The notes: generated by a model not told the origin, from the letters alone. Positions 22,639 through 33,578 are shown, numbered from the stretch's first letter. The stretch: DNA of 64,000 nucleotides from Diplonema japonicum (GCA_964019335.1 OZ025691.1:372001-436000); one strand, 5' to 3'. Program-made: numbers and translations.

Positions 22639-23302
22639 AATCTCATTTTTTCCCCAGGCAAAGGAAAAGGTGGAAAAGGCTGCGGAACGGGGTAATATTA
22701 TAGAATATGTTGAGCCTTTGAGGCCCGTGGCGGCGGAGGAGACGGACGCCAGACTGTTTGCAGGAGGAAACGGAAAACTTCCACCAATTCAGAAGATGGA
22801 TAAAGAACTGCAAACGCTCAAGAAATGCCAGGTTTTAAGGCTCTCCACGAACTGCATCGAGAAGATCGGACCTGGGCTGAACGCGCTGCAGCACTTGGAG
22901 ATCCTGTCCTTGGGCAGGAACAAAATCAAGAAGCTTGAAAACCTCGATCTGCCCAACCTACGAGAGCTGTGGATCTCATATAATCTCATCGACAAACTCT
23001 CGGGACTGGATAAACTGCGCAACCTGCAGGTGCTTTATATGTCAAACAACCTTGTAGGGAAATGGATAGAGGTCGATAAGCTTTCAAACAACAATTCGCA
23101 ATTGAATGATCTCCTTCTTCTCAACAACCCCCTTTGGTATGAAACTGTAGGGTCGGAAGGTAAGGTCGAGGCCCACGAACGCAAAGAATGGAGGGTCCAG
23201 CTCCTCATCCGTCTCCCTGGCCTCACAAAGCTTGACGGTGAACCAGTGGAACCCGAAGAACGAGAGGACGCGGAGAAAAGAAAACTGGAATTGATGCGCT
23301 GA
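22522..23302 (+). CDS. DNAL1: Axonemal dynein light chain LC1 (leucine-rich repeat)
   Basis: Two exons, 22522-22599 and 22658-23302, giving 240 residues. The 58-nt intron starts GTATGC, holds a long A run and ends CCCCAG. The first exon (MALPPISVKEAIENWL) supplies the N-terminal helix typical of LC1. Strong family blocks follow: PPIQKMDKEL, LRLSTNCIEKI, LSLGRNKIKKL, LRELWISYNLIDKL, VLYMSNNLV, then NPLWYE and LTKLDGEPV. LC1 is a leucine-rich repeat protein that binds the microtubule-binding domain of the outer-arm dynein gamma heavy chain and tunes ciliary beating. At 240 residues it is longer than the usual 190-200, mostly from an insertion (about 35-65) before PPIQKMD. It shows the organism has motile flagella. 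Confidence 0.93.
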
Positions 23303-23430
23303 AAAAAAAAAAAAAAAAAACTTCTTTTTTTTTTTATTGTTATGATGTGAATATATAATTTTTCTTTTAAGATAACAAGGGGGTGGGGACAAAAAAAAAA
23401 TATATCTCACCTCCCCCTTTTTTAGGTTTC

Positions 23431-23460
23431 CCCCTCCATTTTTTTTTCCCCCCCCCATAG
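23431..23460 (+). promoter_or_regulatory. Predicted trans-splice acceptor
   Basis: A T/C tract ending CCCCCATAG, then a 58-base purine-rich leader and ATG 23519. Confidence 0.55.
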
Positions 23461-23518
23461 ATAACATTATAGGAGAGGGAGGGGGAAGAGGGGAGAGAAC
23501 GGCAAAAAAAAAAGAAAA

Positions 23519-23959
23519 ATGTGCACACCCTCAAATTGCATTAACATGCGGGACAAGGGAGGTGGCTACGTGGAACACGAAGGCGGCAGGAAGTACAAGG
23601 AATGCTTGGAAAAGGCAAATGGGAAACGGGGTTTAGAATGTGCGTGCACCACCGAGGTCTGGAAATGCCTCAAAGACCCAAAAGGGGGGAACTGCTTAGT
23701 CGCCAACGCCACCAACCCAGTAGACGAAGCTGGTTCTTGGTGTTCGAAATACGTAGTTCACCAAGACCTCGGGTGCAACCCTATCCTCTGTGGACCCATT
23801 CCAAGCCGAGCCGATGAGCTCCCCTCTCCAACAGTTGCCTTTGTGCTTATGGCCATTGTTCTTATGTCTATAATACACATGTCTTTTAAGTACCACGCGA
23901 GCACGGCAGCTTGGCAGCAGGCCTTCGGTACCTCGAGCAACCAGAAGAAAAAACGATAG
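23519..23959 (+). CDS. Small Cys-rich protein with C-terminal membrane segment
   Basis: 146 residues, one exon. About ten Cys lie in the first 105 residues (CACTT, WKCLKDPKGGNC, WCSKY, GCNPILCGP), suggesting disulphides or metal binding. A hydrophobic helix lies at about 105-122 (TVAFVLMAIVLMSIIHM), and the end is basic (KKKR). There is no N-terminal signal peptide, so a tail-anchor topology is possible. Family unknown. The last base of the TAG stop codon is the first base of a MITE-like element, so the present C-terminus was set by that insertion. Confidence 0.7.
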   Translation: MCTPSNCINMRDKGGGYVEHEGGRKYKECLEKANGKRGLECACTTEVWKCLKDPKGGNCLVANATNPVDEAGSWCSKYVVHQDLGCNPILCGPIPSRADELPSPTVAFVLMAIVLMSIIHMSFKYHASTAAWQQAFGTSSNQKKKR

Positions 23960-24139
23960 GGGTGATTCACTTAATAATACTCAAAACCGGTTTCTTGGGG
24001 GCAAAAACCAGCGGTGCCAGGCCCTGTGTAATGAAGAGACCATTCTCACCCACAGGGACAAATCCTGATGGGAAGTTGTGTGCATGAGAACATTTTTGAA
24101 TTTCAGTATTTCTTTTTTGGGTACCAAGTGAATTACCCC
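23959..24139. mobile_element. 181-bp MITE-like element with TA target duplication
   Basis: Terminal inverted repeats GGGGTGATTCACTT (left) and AAGTGAATTACCCC (right) match at 13 of 14 positions. Both ends are flanked by TA (23957-23958 and 24140-24141), the duplication typical of Tc1/mariner elements. There is no coding capacity. It lies between two genes and begins with the G of the upstream gene's TAG stop codon. Confidence 0.75.
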
Positions 24140-24201
24140 TATTTTATTATTATTATTATTACTAAACAATTGTCGAGAAGCCAACAGCCCATCCAGGTAA
24201 A

Positions 24202-27200
24202 ATGGACAAGGTACAAGTGGCGGCGGCGGTGGGTGTTGTGGTGCTAGTGTACATCATCTTCTTCGTGCACACCACGCAGGTGCCTGACGAGGTATACGAA
24301 GGCCACGAGAACGGAACATGCGTAGAAGCCCCTGGGTTCTTTGAAGTAATGGGGAGAGCAGTCGTCTCCGCCGTGATCGGCCGCCACAACCCCGAGCCTT
24401 CAGGGATTGCAACGGAACCCGAAAGCACATGGTTATCATACTTCCTCACACTCCTCGCAGGGCCCGCTTTACTGCTCGCCTTGTTCATTGTGGTGAAGCA
24501 GAAGCTAGCAGGACGGCACGCTGCCAGCAAAACCGCCAAGCTCGACGAATCTGTGAAAAAACTGCAAGAAAAAGCGGCACAAGATGACAAAAAGATGAAC
24601 GCTATGAGTAAAAAAACAGTCGCAGCCGAGAAAAGGGCCGACCAGTACAAGAGCATCCTCACGTCATTGGGGAAAGCGGAGGACGGCGAGGAGAAATCTG
24701 CCCTTGACGAACTGAAGCTGCAGATCCAGGCAGTGGTGGAGGAAACGGAAGCCAACAGGATGCTGATCCAAGAGCTGCAAGAAGAACGGGCCGCCGACGA
24801 ACTGCTCAACCAGAACGACGTTGCCGCCATTGGCGTTTTGAAGGCCGAGATCGAGGAGAAGGAAAAGACAGTCAGAGTGCTTCGCGTAGAACTGGAAGAA
24901 TCGCAACAGCAGCAGTACCAAGACAAGGAAGTGAGCAGCATCAAGATGCGGCAGCTGGAAGAGGACATGATCACCCTGCGTGTCGAAAAGCAGTCCACAG
25001 AATCCGGGCTGGCCACTCTTACAAATCAGTACGAGGCTTTGCAAGAAACACTTCAGAACCGGGAAGCAGAGGACAAAGATAACACTGGCGAGCTCTACAC
25101 ACGTATGAGGCAGGTGGAAGACGAGGCGAGTGATATGCGGAAAGAGAAGCGTGCTGCCGACGATGAGCTAGCCGCACTTGCACACCGACATGAGCAGGAT
25201 AAGAACCACATCGCCGAACTCCAGTCACACGTCACGCAGCTGGAGGAAGACCTTGCTGTGCAGAGCGAGAAGAAACGGGCAACGAGTGACGAGATGGCAA
25301 CGCTGGTTCATCAATACGAATCCCTGAAGAGCAAAGGAGAGGGTAGGGATACAAAAGATCTTCAGTCGCGCATCGGGGAACTGGAGGCACAAACGGAAAT
25401 AGCCGAACAAGAGCTGCAGACAACAGCACACAAGGAACGACAGCAGGAGGAAGTCATCAGCGAGCTGCGCCTGTCGGTAAGCACGCTTCAGGGTGAGGCT
25501 GCCACATCCGCCACCGAAAAAACAAAGCTAAGGTTCATCATCGAAGAGAAGGAAGTAGAGATCCGGGAAGCGGCAGCAGACACACGAGCCAGGATAGAAG
25601 AGCTTGAGAAGGAGTTCGACGATGCACGTATCGACCTGCAGCTGACAAGGGAGGACCTCGAGGAAAAGCAAAAGGAAGTAGATGAGCTGCAGGCAAAGAT
25701 GGACGAGATAGTTGAAGAAAACACCACGACCGCCAGCAGGATAGAAATCCTAAGCGAAGAGGTCATCCAGCTCCGAAATGAAAATGAGGGGTATTCCATA
25801 GCAGCAGCGGCACTCAGAGAAGAGAAGAACCAGATAGCAGAGGAGTTCGGCAGCACTATCAACGATCTGAAGGAAGAGATCTACGAGCTGCATGACGCGA
25901 AGAAATCCCTCTCAGAGAAGTTAAGTGATGCACAGGATACTGCACCAGAAGCCAGTATCATGATGCAGGAGATGACTACTGTCAAGGTGTGTTGATCACT
26001 TAAGAAAGACTTACCATTCCACAGAACGAGCTCCGCACGGTGAAAAGGGAGTTGCAAAGCTCGCAAAACGAGCTCCACGAGGTGAAAGGAGGGTTGCAAA
26101 GCTCGCAGGATGAGCTGCACACGGTGAAACGGAAGTTGCAAAGCTCGCAAGACGAGCTGCACAACACGAAAGGGGAGTTGCAAAAGGAGCTACGCCGCAT
26201 GACGGGAGACAACAGCGACAGCAAGCTGCTGCTCACAGAGAAGGAAGCGGCATTGGTATGCTCCAACTAGACAGAGCTGAATACACACGTTACCACAGAA
26301 AGCAAAAGAGGAGGAATTGAACAACTTAATTACGGACAGCACCAAGCTGCAGGAGGCGCTGGAGAACTCGCAGGCACTGCTTCAAGCCTCGGAGGAGAGG
26401 GAGGCTGAGCTGGAAGAGAAGATCAACGAGTCCGTTGTGAAGGGCGAGACAGCACTGCAAGCAGCAGCGGCAGGGTCGAGGAAACTAGAAGCACGGTGTA
26501 CTGAACTGGTTCTTGAAGTGGACCAGCTGCAGGCACTACTGGGCACCGAACGCCGTGAACACAGCAACAGCAAAGAGGCACTGCAACGGGAAGGCAACAG
26601 CCTCCAGGACGACTTCAACAGGGTGTCCGATCTGGCGGAAGAGGCACGTGAAAAAGCAGCGTTGCAAATGATTCAGGTGGAGAAAGGAAGAGAAGCGGAA
26701 CAGAGATTGAAGATAGTTGAGGTATGTTCACTCCTCCCTCCCCCCCTCCCCTCTCCTTTTATTATTTTTTAAAATGAACAGAACGAGCTGGAGAGCTTGA
26801 AGGAAAGTTACGTGAAACTGAAGGAAATGAACAAGATGAAGACACAAGAGCTCAGGGTGGCAGATGACCTGTGCAACCAGCTGAAGGCGGCAGGGGCTCA
26901 ACAGAGCCACGCACTATACGGGAAGGAGCAGGAGATGGAGAAGAGGGTATGACACCTTAAACTAAAATGTTATAAAAAAGATAAAAAAAACACAGGCCGG
27001 GGACGTGGATAAGCTGTCGGACTACAAAGGAGAGCTCGAGAGCGCACTACGGATTACAGCCAACAAGCTTGAGATAGAGAAGAACAAGTCAAAGGGTGTC
27101 AATGAGGAGTTGAAAAAGCTCACTCAGAAGCTCAATGTTCTACAGTCTAACAGCCCATCAAGATCCCCGAGGGCCTACCGAAGGCCATCCCCGAGTAGCA

Positions 27201-27331
27201 TCAGTGCTTCCCCAGTTTCTGAGAGGTATAAACAGCAAGGGGAAAAAAATAATATTAAATTTTCACAACAAAGCTCCGTCCAAAGGTCGCTTCTTCTTGA
27301 CCCCACAACGCCCCCAAGGTTGGGGCGCTGA
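24202..27331 (+). CDS. Double-transmembrane long coiled-coil protein, five exons
   Basis: Exons 24202-25986, 26025-26255, 26299-26721, 26782-26946 and 26996-27331 join in phase, giving 979 residues. Introns are 38-60 nt and start GTGTGT, GTATGC, GTATGT and GTATGA. Hydrophobic helices lie at about 6-23 and 77-98 around a short Cys-containing loop, so both ends probably face the cytosol. From about 105 to 930 the protein is continuous coiled coil, with a 14-residue tandem repeat at the exon 2 start. The C-terminus is Ser/Pro/Arg-rich. The shape suits a membrane tether or golgin-like or flagellar scaffold, which is inference. Confidence 0.75.
26025..26190 (+). repeat. Coding tandem repeat, 42 bp per unit
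   Basis: About four units coding LQSSQ[ND]ELH..K.. in the coiled-coil gene. Units share TTGCAAAGCTCGCA at the DNA level, so duplication is fairly recent. Fourteen residues is two heptads, which preserves coiled-coil register. Confidence 0.85.
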
Positions 27332-27726
27332 AAAAAGGAAAAGGCAAAGGAGGTCCGAATAATTCCATCCCAAATAATGTTCAACTCATAAAAGTACAGA
27401 AGTCTTGTCCCTCAGCAAAGTGCACAGCTGTTTGGTGCCTGCAGCAGCAGCGGCAGCACCGGCACCCCTATCATTGACATTCCAGTAGCCTCTCAGACCA
27501 ACGCCAAAACCAGGCGGTTTTATTTTCGACGTTTTTTGTGGATTTCGATACTGCCCAAAATAAAGGGATTATTCGGGACCTTCCTGTTTTTTTTTTTTTT
27601 TTTTTTTTTCGTAGATGTCTCATGTTTCCCTGTTTTTTTTTTCCCTCCTTTTTTTAACTAGATTTTTTATGAGAAAAAGGAGAGACACGGAAGATTGAGA
27701 TTTAAAAAAAAAAAAAGAAGAGAACG

Positions 27727-27757
<31 letters not shown>

Positions 27758-28133
27758 GTATTGTACAAGATAGATCAAGCAATTAGAGTGAAAGGAGGGG
27801 GGACCGCCCTTTCGTTTTTTTATACTTTTTTTTTTTTCTTTTCTCCTTTGAATCGGTTAGATATCATCAAAGAAGAAGAAAAAAAAAGAACTAAGAAAGA
27901 AGGGGGAAGAAGACAAAGAGAAACCACGACGAGAAAATTTAAAAAAGAAGAGGGAAGAAAAAAAGAGAGAAACCAACACAACATTTCCTTCTTTCTTTTT
28001 TCTCTTTTTTTCTCCCCTTTCTCATTCTCTGTTTTCACCTCCCCCTCCTCATCCCTGATTTTTTTTTTAAATGTTTTTCTTTTTGTTTTTTTGGAAAAAA
28101 TGATAAAAAAAAAAAAAAGAGGGTGAAATGTAT
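27332..28133. other. Intergenic spacer
   Basis: The first 230 bases are mixed composition and are probably the 3' UTR of the coiled-coil gene (one CAGCAGCAGCGG stretch near 27450). The rest is runs of T and A. No gene is seen. Confidence 0.6.
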
Positions 28134-28149
28134 CTTTTTTTTTTTTCAG
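28134..28149 (+). promoter_or_regulatory. Predicted trans-splice acceptor
   Basis: A T run ending TTCAG, then a 61-base leader that becomes nearly pure A/G before ATG 28211. Confidence 0.55.
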
Positions 28150-28210
28150 TTCTCCCTTCAAAAAAAAAAAAAAAAAAAAAAATACTCAAAAGAAATAAAA
28201 AAAAAGAAAA

Positions 28211-28651
28211 ATGGGAAACTTATTCGGATGTTTACCAGAGGAGGACACCTTGGGCGAAATGGTTGATCCAGTGGTGTGGGAAATGGAGAGGAAAGCTGCA
28301 GAGGCAGCAAAAAGAGAGGATTTTGAAGAGTCCCTTGCTTGCTTAGAACAGGCGGGGGTGGAAACAGGTTACATCCTCAACGCCCGTGGTGTGATATACT
28401 GCTCCCAAGGACGGTTCACGGAATCAATTGCCGACTTCACTTCTGCAATACATCTATCACCACATTCAGGCCTTTATTACTACAACAGGGGTCAGGTGAA
28501 GCTGAAGTGCTCCACCAGACAGGACGCCGCGAATGATTTCCGAAAGGCGCTGGAGGTCGACCCCACGCTGACGAAAGGCCGGCCGAGCTACACGAAAACG
28601 AGATGGCTGATTAAGCCAACCACCTGGCACTACTCCTTGCCTGTGTTTTAA
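28211..28651 (+). CDS. Small TPR protein, possibly N-myristoylated
   Basis: 146 residues, one exon. The start MGNLFGC has Gly2 and Cys7, fitting N-myristoylation with palmitoylation and so membrane attachment. Residues about 30-120 hold two to three tetratricopeptide repeats: EDFEESLACLEQAG; then GYILNARGVIYCSQGRFTES; then GLYYYNRGQVKLKCSTRQDA and NDFRKALEVDPTL. TPRs mediate protein binding. After about residue 122 the sequence (KGRPSYTKTRWL...) stops looking like TPR, while the +1 frame reads AELHENEMAD then stop, a natural helical ending. A one-base indel near 28582-28590 is therefore possible. Confidence 0.75.
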   Translation: MGNLFGCLPEEDTLGEMVDPVVWEMERKAAEAAKREDFEESLACLEQAGVETGYILNARGVIYCSQGRFTESIADFTSAIHLSPHSGLYYYNRGQVKLKCSTRQDAANDFRKALEVDPTLTKGRPSYTKTRWLIKPTTWHYSLPVF

Positions 28652-28806
28652 AATTAGACTTTTTTCTTTCCCTTTTGTTATAACCTGAGGCTTTTACACG
28701 GCTTGTTTTTGTTCTCTTTTTTTTTTTTTTTTTTAAATTTGGGATTATAGGATGGAAAGCCACAAAGCCACAAGAAAGGGGGGGGAAAAGAAAGAAAGAA
28801 AAAAAA

Positions 28807-29640
28807 ATGGGCACCGACACCAAAATCGAAGATTTAGTGAAGCGTAACGAGGAGCTGAGGAAGGAGCTGATAGGCCTGAATAACGAGCTGAATGACAAGC
28901 TGAAGCTGAGGGGAGAATCCTTAGGGACCATGGCGCAGGTCGGGCCGAAGATCGAAACAGCAAACCACCTCTACGACTCACCAGCGATCAAGGAGAACGA
29001 CAAAATGAAGCGCGACAACGCAAGGCTCCTGAGGAAGCTGAGGGAGAACAGCAGCCTGCAAGAGATCCAGGTCTTGAAAGACAGCCTGGTGGAAAAGGAG
29101 AACCAGATCAGAGACATGAAAACCCAGAACGAAACTCTAGAACAAGTCACAAAGCACCAAGGGCAAGGCATGGCAAATGTGGCCCGCCTTGAAGCCGAGC
29201 TTGACAATGTACAGAGAAAACACGGAACAGAAATCCTCCGTTTGAAGGAGGAGCTCCGTACCGAGCGTTCGCTCCGCGATGACGTCCAAAAACAAGTGAC
29301 CGCAAACCAGAACAAAATCAACAGTTTAAGGGCGAGGATTACAGTAGCGAAATCTCCTGCTGCTGAAAAGTGGCCCCTTATAGATCAGATGAAACAGGAC
29401 CTCGAGAAGAAGGAGGAGTCGCTGCAGCAGTTGAACAGCAAGATAGAGGACACGCGGAAGGAGGCTGACAGAGACCTCAAGGTGCTTCGCAAAGAGCACA
29501 GAGAGCAGGCCCAGAGTATCGCTGCAGTCCAAGCAAAGATCTCGGCTGCGAAGACGAAAGTTAGTGAAACTGAAAAAGTCCTCCAAATGTCGTCGTCTCC
29601 GTATCTTTGGAAATTCCAGCACACCACAGGAACGCAGTGA
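28807..29640 (+). CDS. Coiled-coil protein
   Basis: 277 residues, one exon, with a purine-only leader after a TATAG acceptor at 28750. It is nearly all charged heptad helix (Glu, Lys, Arg, Leu, Asn), broken near residues 38-58 and 180-190. There is no membrane segment or known motif. Such proteins are common in flagella and basal bodies, which would fit the LC1 gene nearby, but location is not shown by the sequence. Confidence 0.75.
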   Translation: MGTDTKIEDLVKRNEELRKELIGLNNELNDKLKLRGESLGTMAQVGPKIETANHLYDSPAIKENDKMKRDNARLLRKLRENSSLQEIQVLKDSLVEKENQIRDMKTQNETLEQVTKHQGQGMANVARLEAELDNVQRKHGTEILRLKEELRTERSLRDDVQKQVTANQNKINSLRARITVAKSPAAEKWPLIDQMKQDLEKKEESLQQLNSKIEDTRKEADRDLKVLRKEHREQAQSIAAVQAKISAAKTKVSETEKVLQMSSSPYLWKFQHTTGTQ

Positions 29641-30118
29641 TTCCTTTTGTTTTTGTTTTGTTTTTTTGTTTCGTTTTTTTTTTTATTTGTCCCCCCACCC
29701 CCCCTTCCCTCAAAAAAAGAAAAAAAAAATCTTTTTTAATTCTTATTATATGAAGAAAAAGAAGTTTTTTTTAGGGGGGAGGGGATTAGTTTCCAACTAC
29801 TTCCTTTTTTTTTAAAAAATTCTTTTTTGACATTGTTTATGCAAGAGAAAGAAAAAAAAAGGAAAAGAAAAAAAAAAAGAAGAAGAGAAACACAAGTCTT
29901 TTGACTAAGTACAAAAAGGGGAGAGACGATGGGCAAACTTGTTTTCGGATTATATGATAAGACCAGCATTTAGGTAAACAGAGAACAACAGCCACGACTC
30001 TTTTTTTTTGTGAGGGGGTATATGGTGCGATTATTTTATGTCAGTTATTGTGTCGCGAAACTTACAACAAATAAACAATACCAAGAAAAGAGAAGAAGGA
30101 AAAAAAGAAAAAAAAGAA
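29641..30118. other. Intergenic spacer
   Basis: T runs, an A-rich block at 29848-29890, then a T tract near 30001-30010 with possible acceptors TGTGAG (about 30016) and ATGTCAG (about 30044). No gene is seen. Confidence 0.55.
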
Positions 30119-32521
30119 ATGTCGCTAGACGCATTCGAGGAAGTAAAGGATGATTTCATGCAAGAGTTAAAAGAACCGGACACAGCAGAGGAAGAGGCAG
30201 ACAGCGAAAGCAGCGGCGACGAAGAGTGTTGGCGGTGGATGATGGACGGGCAGGCCCCACGATGCAGCAACGTGGAGTGCAACGACGAATTCTGGTTGAT
30301 CCGCAGAAGGCACCACTGCAGACCGTGCGGAAAGATTTTCTGCAGAGAATGCTGCCCAAAGGACCCCAGCGGGGTCAGGCAATGCAGCTCTTGTGCCATG
30401 TCCTCAAACCCGATGCTCTCATCGTTCATCCCAACCGAGACTCGTAATATCAATATCAGAGCCAACCACATGGCACGACTCAGCGAGCGGCTCCTCAAGG
30501 AATACACCTCCATCTCAGATATCCCACTCATCAAGCTCATATCAGCAGGGCCGCCTAAAAAGATATTCAAAATCAACCGTGAGATAGCCGCAGGTTCCTT
30601 CGGCCGTGTTTTTGAAGCACGCGACGATCGTGTAGGCGATCGTGTGGCCATTAAGATATTCTCGCGTGACTCGAAGAACCAAGCGGAGCAAGAGAAGAAC
30701 ATCGCGAAAGAAGTCCTTCTCCACCAAAAGGCCATCGACGTCCACTCGGAAAGGTCGCACGACAGGATGCCCTTCCCCAGGATCTACAACCTTTTCTTCC
30801 AAAAGCCTGGGATCCTCAGCACCTGCCAGACATGGGTTGTCATGGAGCTCATTGAAGGTGCTACAATGGCGGAGTTCCTCCGTTCCGAGTACCCCATGCC
30901 GCACGACCCTGCATACCCAGACCCTGCGGTGGCAGCTAAGATAAGCCCGTTAGACAAGGTACGGGATGTCACCGAGGCGAAGCGAAGGCAGCGTTCCATC
31001 CAGACGCTTGACCTCACAGAGCTTGACCAGCCAGACGCCGACGGGGCCTCGCTTGGAAGACGCTCGCGCGGTATCAGCGAAGAGCGCACCGTGTCCGAGC
31101 TTGCCAGGCAGATCCTAATATCCGTTGCGTGGGCGCACGAGGCGGGCATTGTTTTTAGAGATCTCAAGGCGGACAACATCATGGTGGAGAACGACCCCTT
31201 CACAGACAAGAAGGTGCTCAGGCTCATCGATTTCGGCTCTGCAATGGAAATGCCACCCAACGCACGAAGCATAAAGGCAAAGAGCCTCGTAGGGTCTTAC
31301 GCCTACATGGCACCGGAGGTATTTCTTTCCCCCCCCAAAAAAAAAATAACGCTCCATATTCGCTAAGTGACCCACCAGAACTCGCATTTTGAAGAGCTAA
31401 AAAAAAATTCTATTTGCTTTTTCTAGGGCTGGAATGGATTTATTTGTGTCCGGGGCCCAATGTCCGACATATGGATTTTTTTTTGTAATAAATCTTTTTT
31501 TGGTGATTTGCCTTACTTTGTACTGTACACTCCGGGGAGGAGGAGGAGGTACTACTTGTTTCGTTGTCTGTCTCCGTTCTGTCGTCAGGCTGGTCGTCGG
31601 ACTGAGTAGTCTGCGCATGCGGGCCACGGCGAGTTTCCTGAGGCTCGCTTGGCTTCCACCGTTTCCGCGTCTCGAGAGTCGCGGTGCAGTTGTCGAAATC
31701 CAGTTCCTTGCAAGGGGGACAAAAGCATGAGGAATGCCTTGATGCTCTTCTTTAACGGTTCAGACCTGAACTGGTGGTGCTTTGAGCATTTTCGACATTT
31801 TTTCCCCTATAACCCCTTTGGGACATGGGCGGGTCACTTAGCGAATATGGAGGGTAAAAAAAAAAAAAAAGAAAAAAAAAAAAACAGACGTGGCAGCTGG
31901 AGTACAGCCCCAAAAGCGACGTGTGGGGTATTGGGTGTCTTGTCCATGAACTGGCGATGGGTGTGTCCCCGTTCCAATGGGTGGAACCGAAGCTGGCAGA
32001 GCTGGTGGCGGAGATGAAGGCCAGCAAAGAAGAAAGCAAAAGGAAAGGCCACGAAGATCTGGCAGCATCTGTGAATGGGGCCGATGAGGAACCAGTCATC
32101 GTGTCCATTTCAGAGGTCAGGCAAAGAATGTTCAATATGCACAGCAGCTGCGAGGTGAAGGTGGAAAGGAAAGGACCGCAGTCCAGGGCACAACAGGAAC
32201 AGGAAGACATCCTGTGCTGGAGCCAGGAGTTCGTGGACTTTATTGGTATGTTGCTTAAATCCTTAACCACCCCCCAACGCAGGTCTGTGCTTCTGTCAGG
32301 ACCCCGAGCAAAGGCCTACTTGCAAGGAACTTCTGAACCATTCTTTCATCCGGCGGTACACGGAAGAGAGATATGCTGAGCTCGACGTTGAGGTATTGAA
32401 ATTTAACAAAAAAAAAAAAAAAATCTAGGAGCACTATGCAAGCATTGCCACCGCCTTCGGGAGCTCCACATCAAACAGGAATGATCCGATGATGATGATC
32501 ACTGCTCCTCGAGGGCAGTAG
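30119..32521 (+). CDS. FYVE zinc-finger protein kinase, four exons
   Basis: Exons 30119-31318, 31888-32245, 32283-32392 and 32429-32521 join in phase to give 586 residues. An FYVE-type zinc finger lies at about 38-90, with RRRHHCRPCGKIFCRECC. Its first Cys pair is spaced CX4C (CSNVEC) rather than the usual CX2C. FYVE fingers bind phosphatidylinositol 3-phosphate on endosomes. The kinase domain runs from about 155 to 560: GSFGRVFEA, VAIKIF with Lys near 179, VFRDLKADN (Phe replaces the His of HRD), IDFGSAM, then YMAPE joined to TWQLEYSPKSDVWGIGCLVH, and last CFCQDPEQRPTCKELLNH. A 70-residue insertion lies in the middle of the domain. The final exons complete subdomain XI, which supports the splice model; reading without splicing would stop wrongly at 32379. 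Confidence 0.88.
31350..31854. mobile_element. 505-bp inverted-repeat element inside a kinase intron
   Basis: The ends are CGCTCCATATTCGCTAAGTG and its near-perfect reverse complement; the match runs about 26 bp with two or three mismatches. Both ends are flanked by TAA (31347-31349 and 31855-31857), as in PIF/Harbinger elements. The element fills almost all of intron 1 (31319-31887) of the FYVE-kinase gene. No transposase is coded, so it is non-autonomous. Confidence 0.75.
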
Positions 32522-32927
32522 TGGTAAGTTGAATGGTTTTTTTTTCTTTTTTTCTTTTCTTTTTTTTTTTCTTTTTTCTCGTCGTTGTGTTTGCTTAGGT
32601 GTCGTATACTGTTGTTTCCTCCGCGTTATGAAAGAAAGAGAAAAGAAAAAAAGAAAAAGAAAAAGAAGGGGGGAAAAAAAAAGAGAAAGGGGGAGAAAGG
32701 GCTCCCTATCTCATTCCCCACCTCCCCCCTTTTGATTGTTCTGTGCGAAAGGGGGGGACGATGGGAAGGGAAAAAAAAGAAACCTTATTTGTTTACAACA
32801 ACAAACCTCTTTTTTTTTTTTTCCTTTTTTTTTAAAGACAAAAGGGGAACGTTTGTCAGCCGTGTATACTTCTCCTTGTGACAGACCTCTCTTATTATTT
32901 TTCTTTTTGTGTGTTTTGTTGCTGTCG

Positions 32928-32989
<62 letters not shown>

Positions 32990-33544
32990 TTTCTTGCTCC
33001 TGATGGCCTCTCATTTTTTCTGTGGGCCGTTAGTACACATTCACTTCTGCCCCATCATAAAGTGAGTTTTTTTTTTTTTTTTTTTCAAAAAAAAAAAAGA
33101 AGAAAAAAAAAAAAAAAAAGGAACCGATGGTGTAATTTGCTGTTTTATATGGATTATTTAGGTCGTGTGCACGGGGGCAGATTTGTATCCGAAAAAAGAA
33201 GAAAAATAAGAAAGAAAATGAAAACCATGAAGACTATTTCTTCTTTTCTTCAAGCGATCATAAGGACCCCCCTTTCCCCCACCTCTGCTACAACGTCACA
33301 ATTTCTCTTTTTTTTTTATTCCCCCCCCAGAACACAAAAAGAAAAAGAAGAAAGAAGAGATTGGGAGAATTAGTAGCTCCCACGAAAGAAAAAAAAAAAA
33401 AAGAAAAGCTGTTTTTAACCCATAAAAAGGCCGCTGATTTTTGGCTTAAAAAAAAGAAGGCATAAAGATTTTAAAAAAAGGAAGATTTGGACCCACCTCA
33501 CTCAGGTAGAGCTGCATCCTAGGGTTGCGCTAGGTAACCAATCC

Positions 33545-33578
<34 letters not shown>

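Noticed and set aside
31397-31738. Open frames inside the intron element
   Set aside because: Short, opposite strands, no transposase motif.
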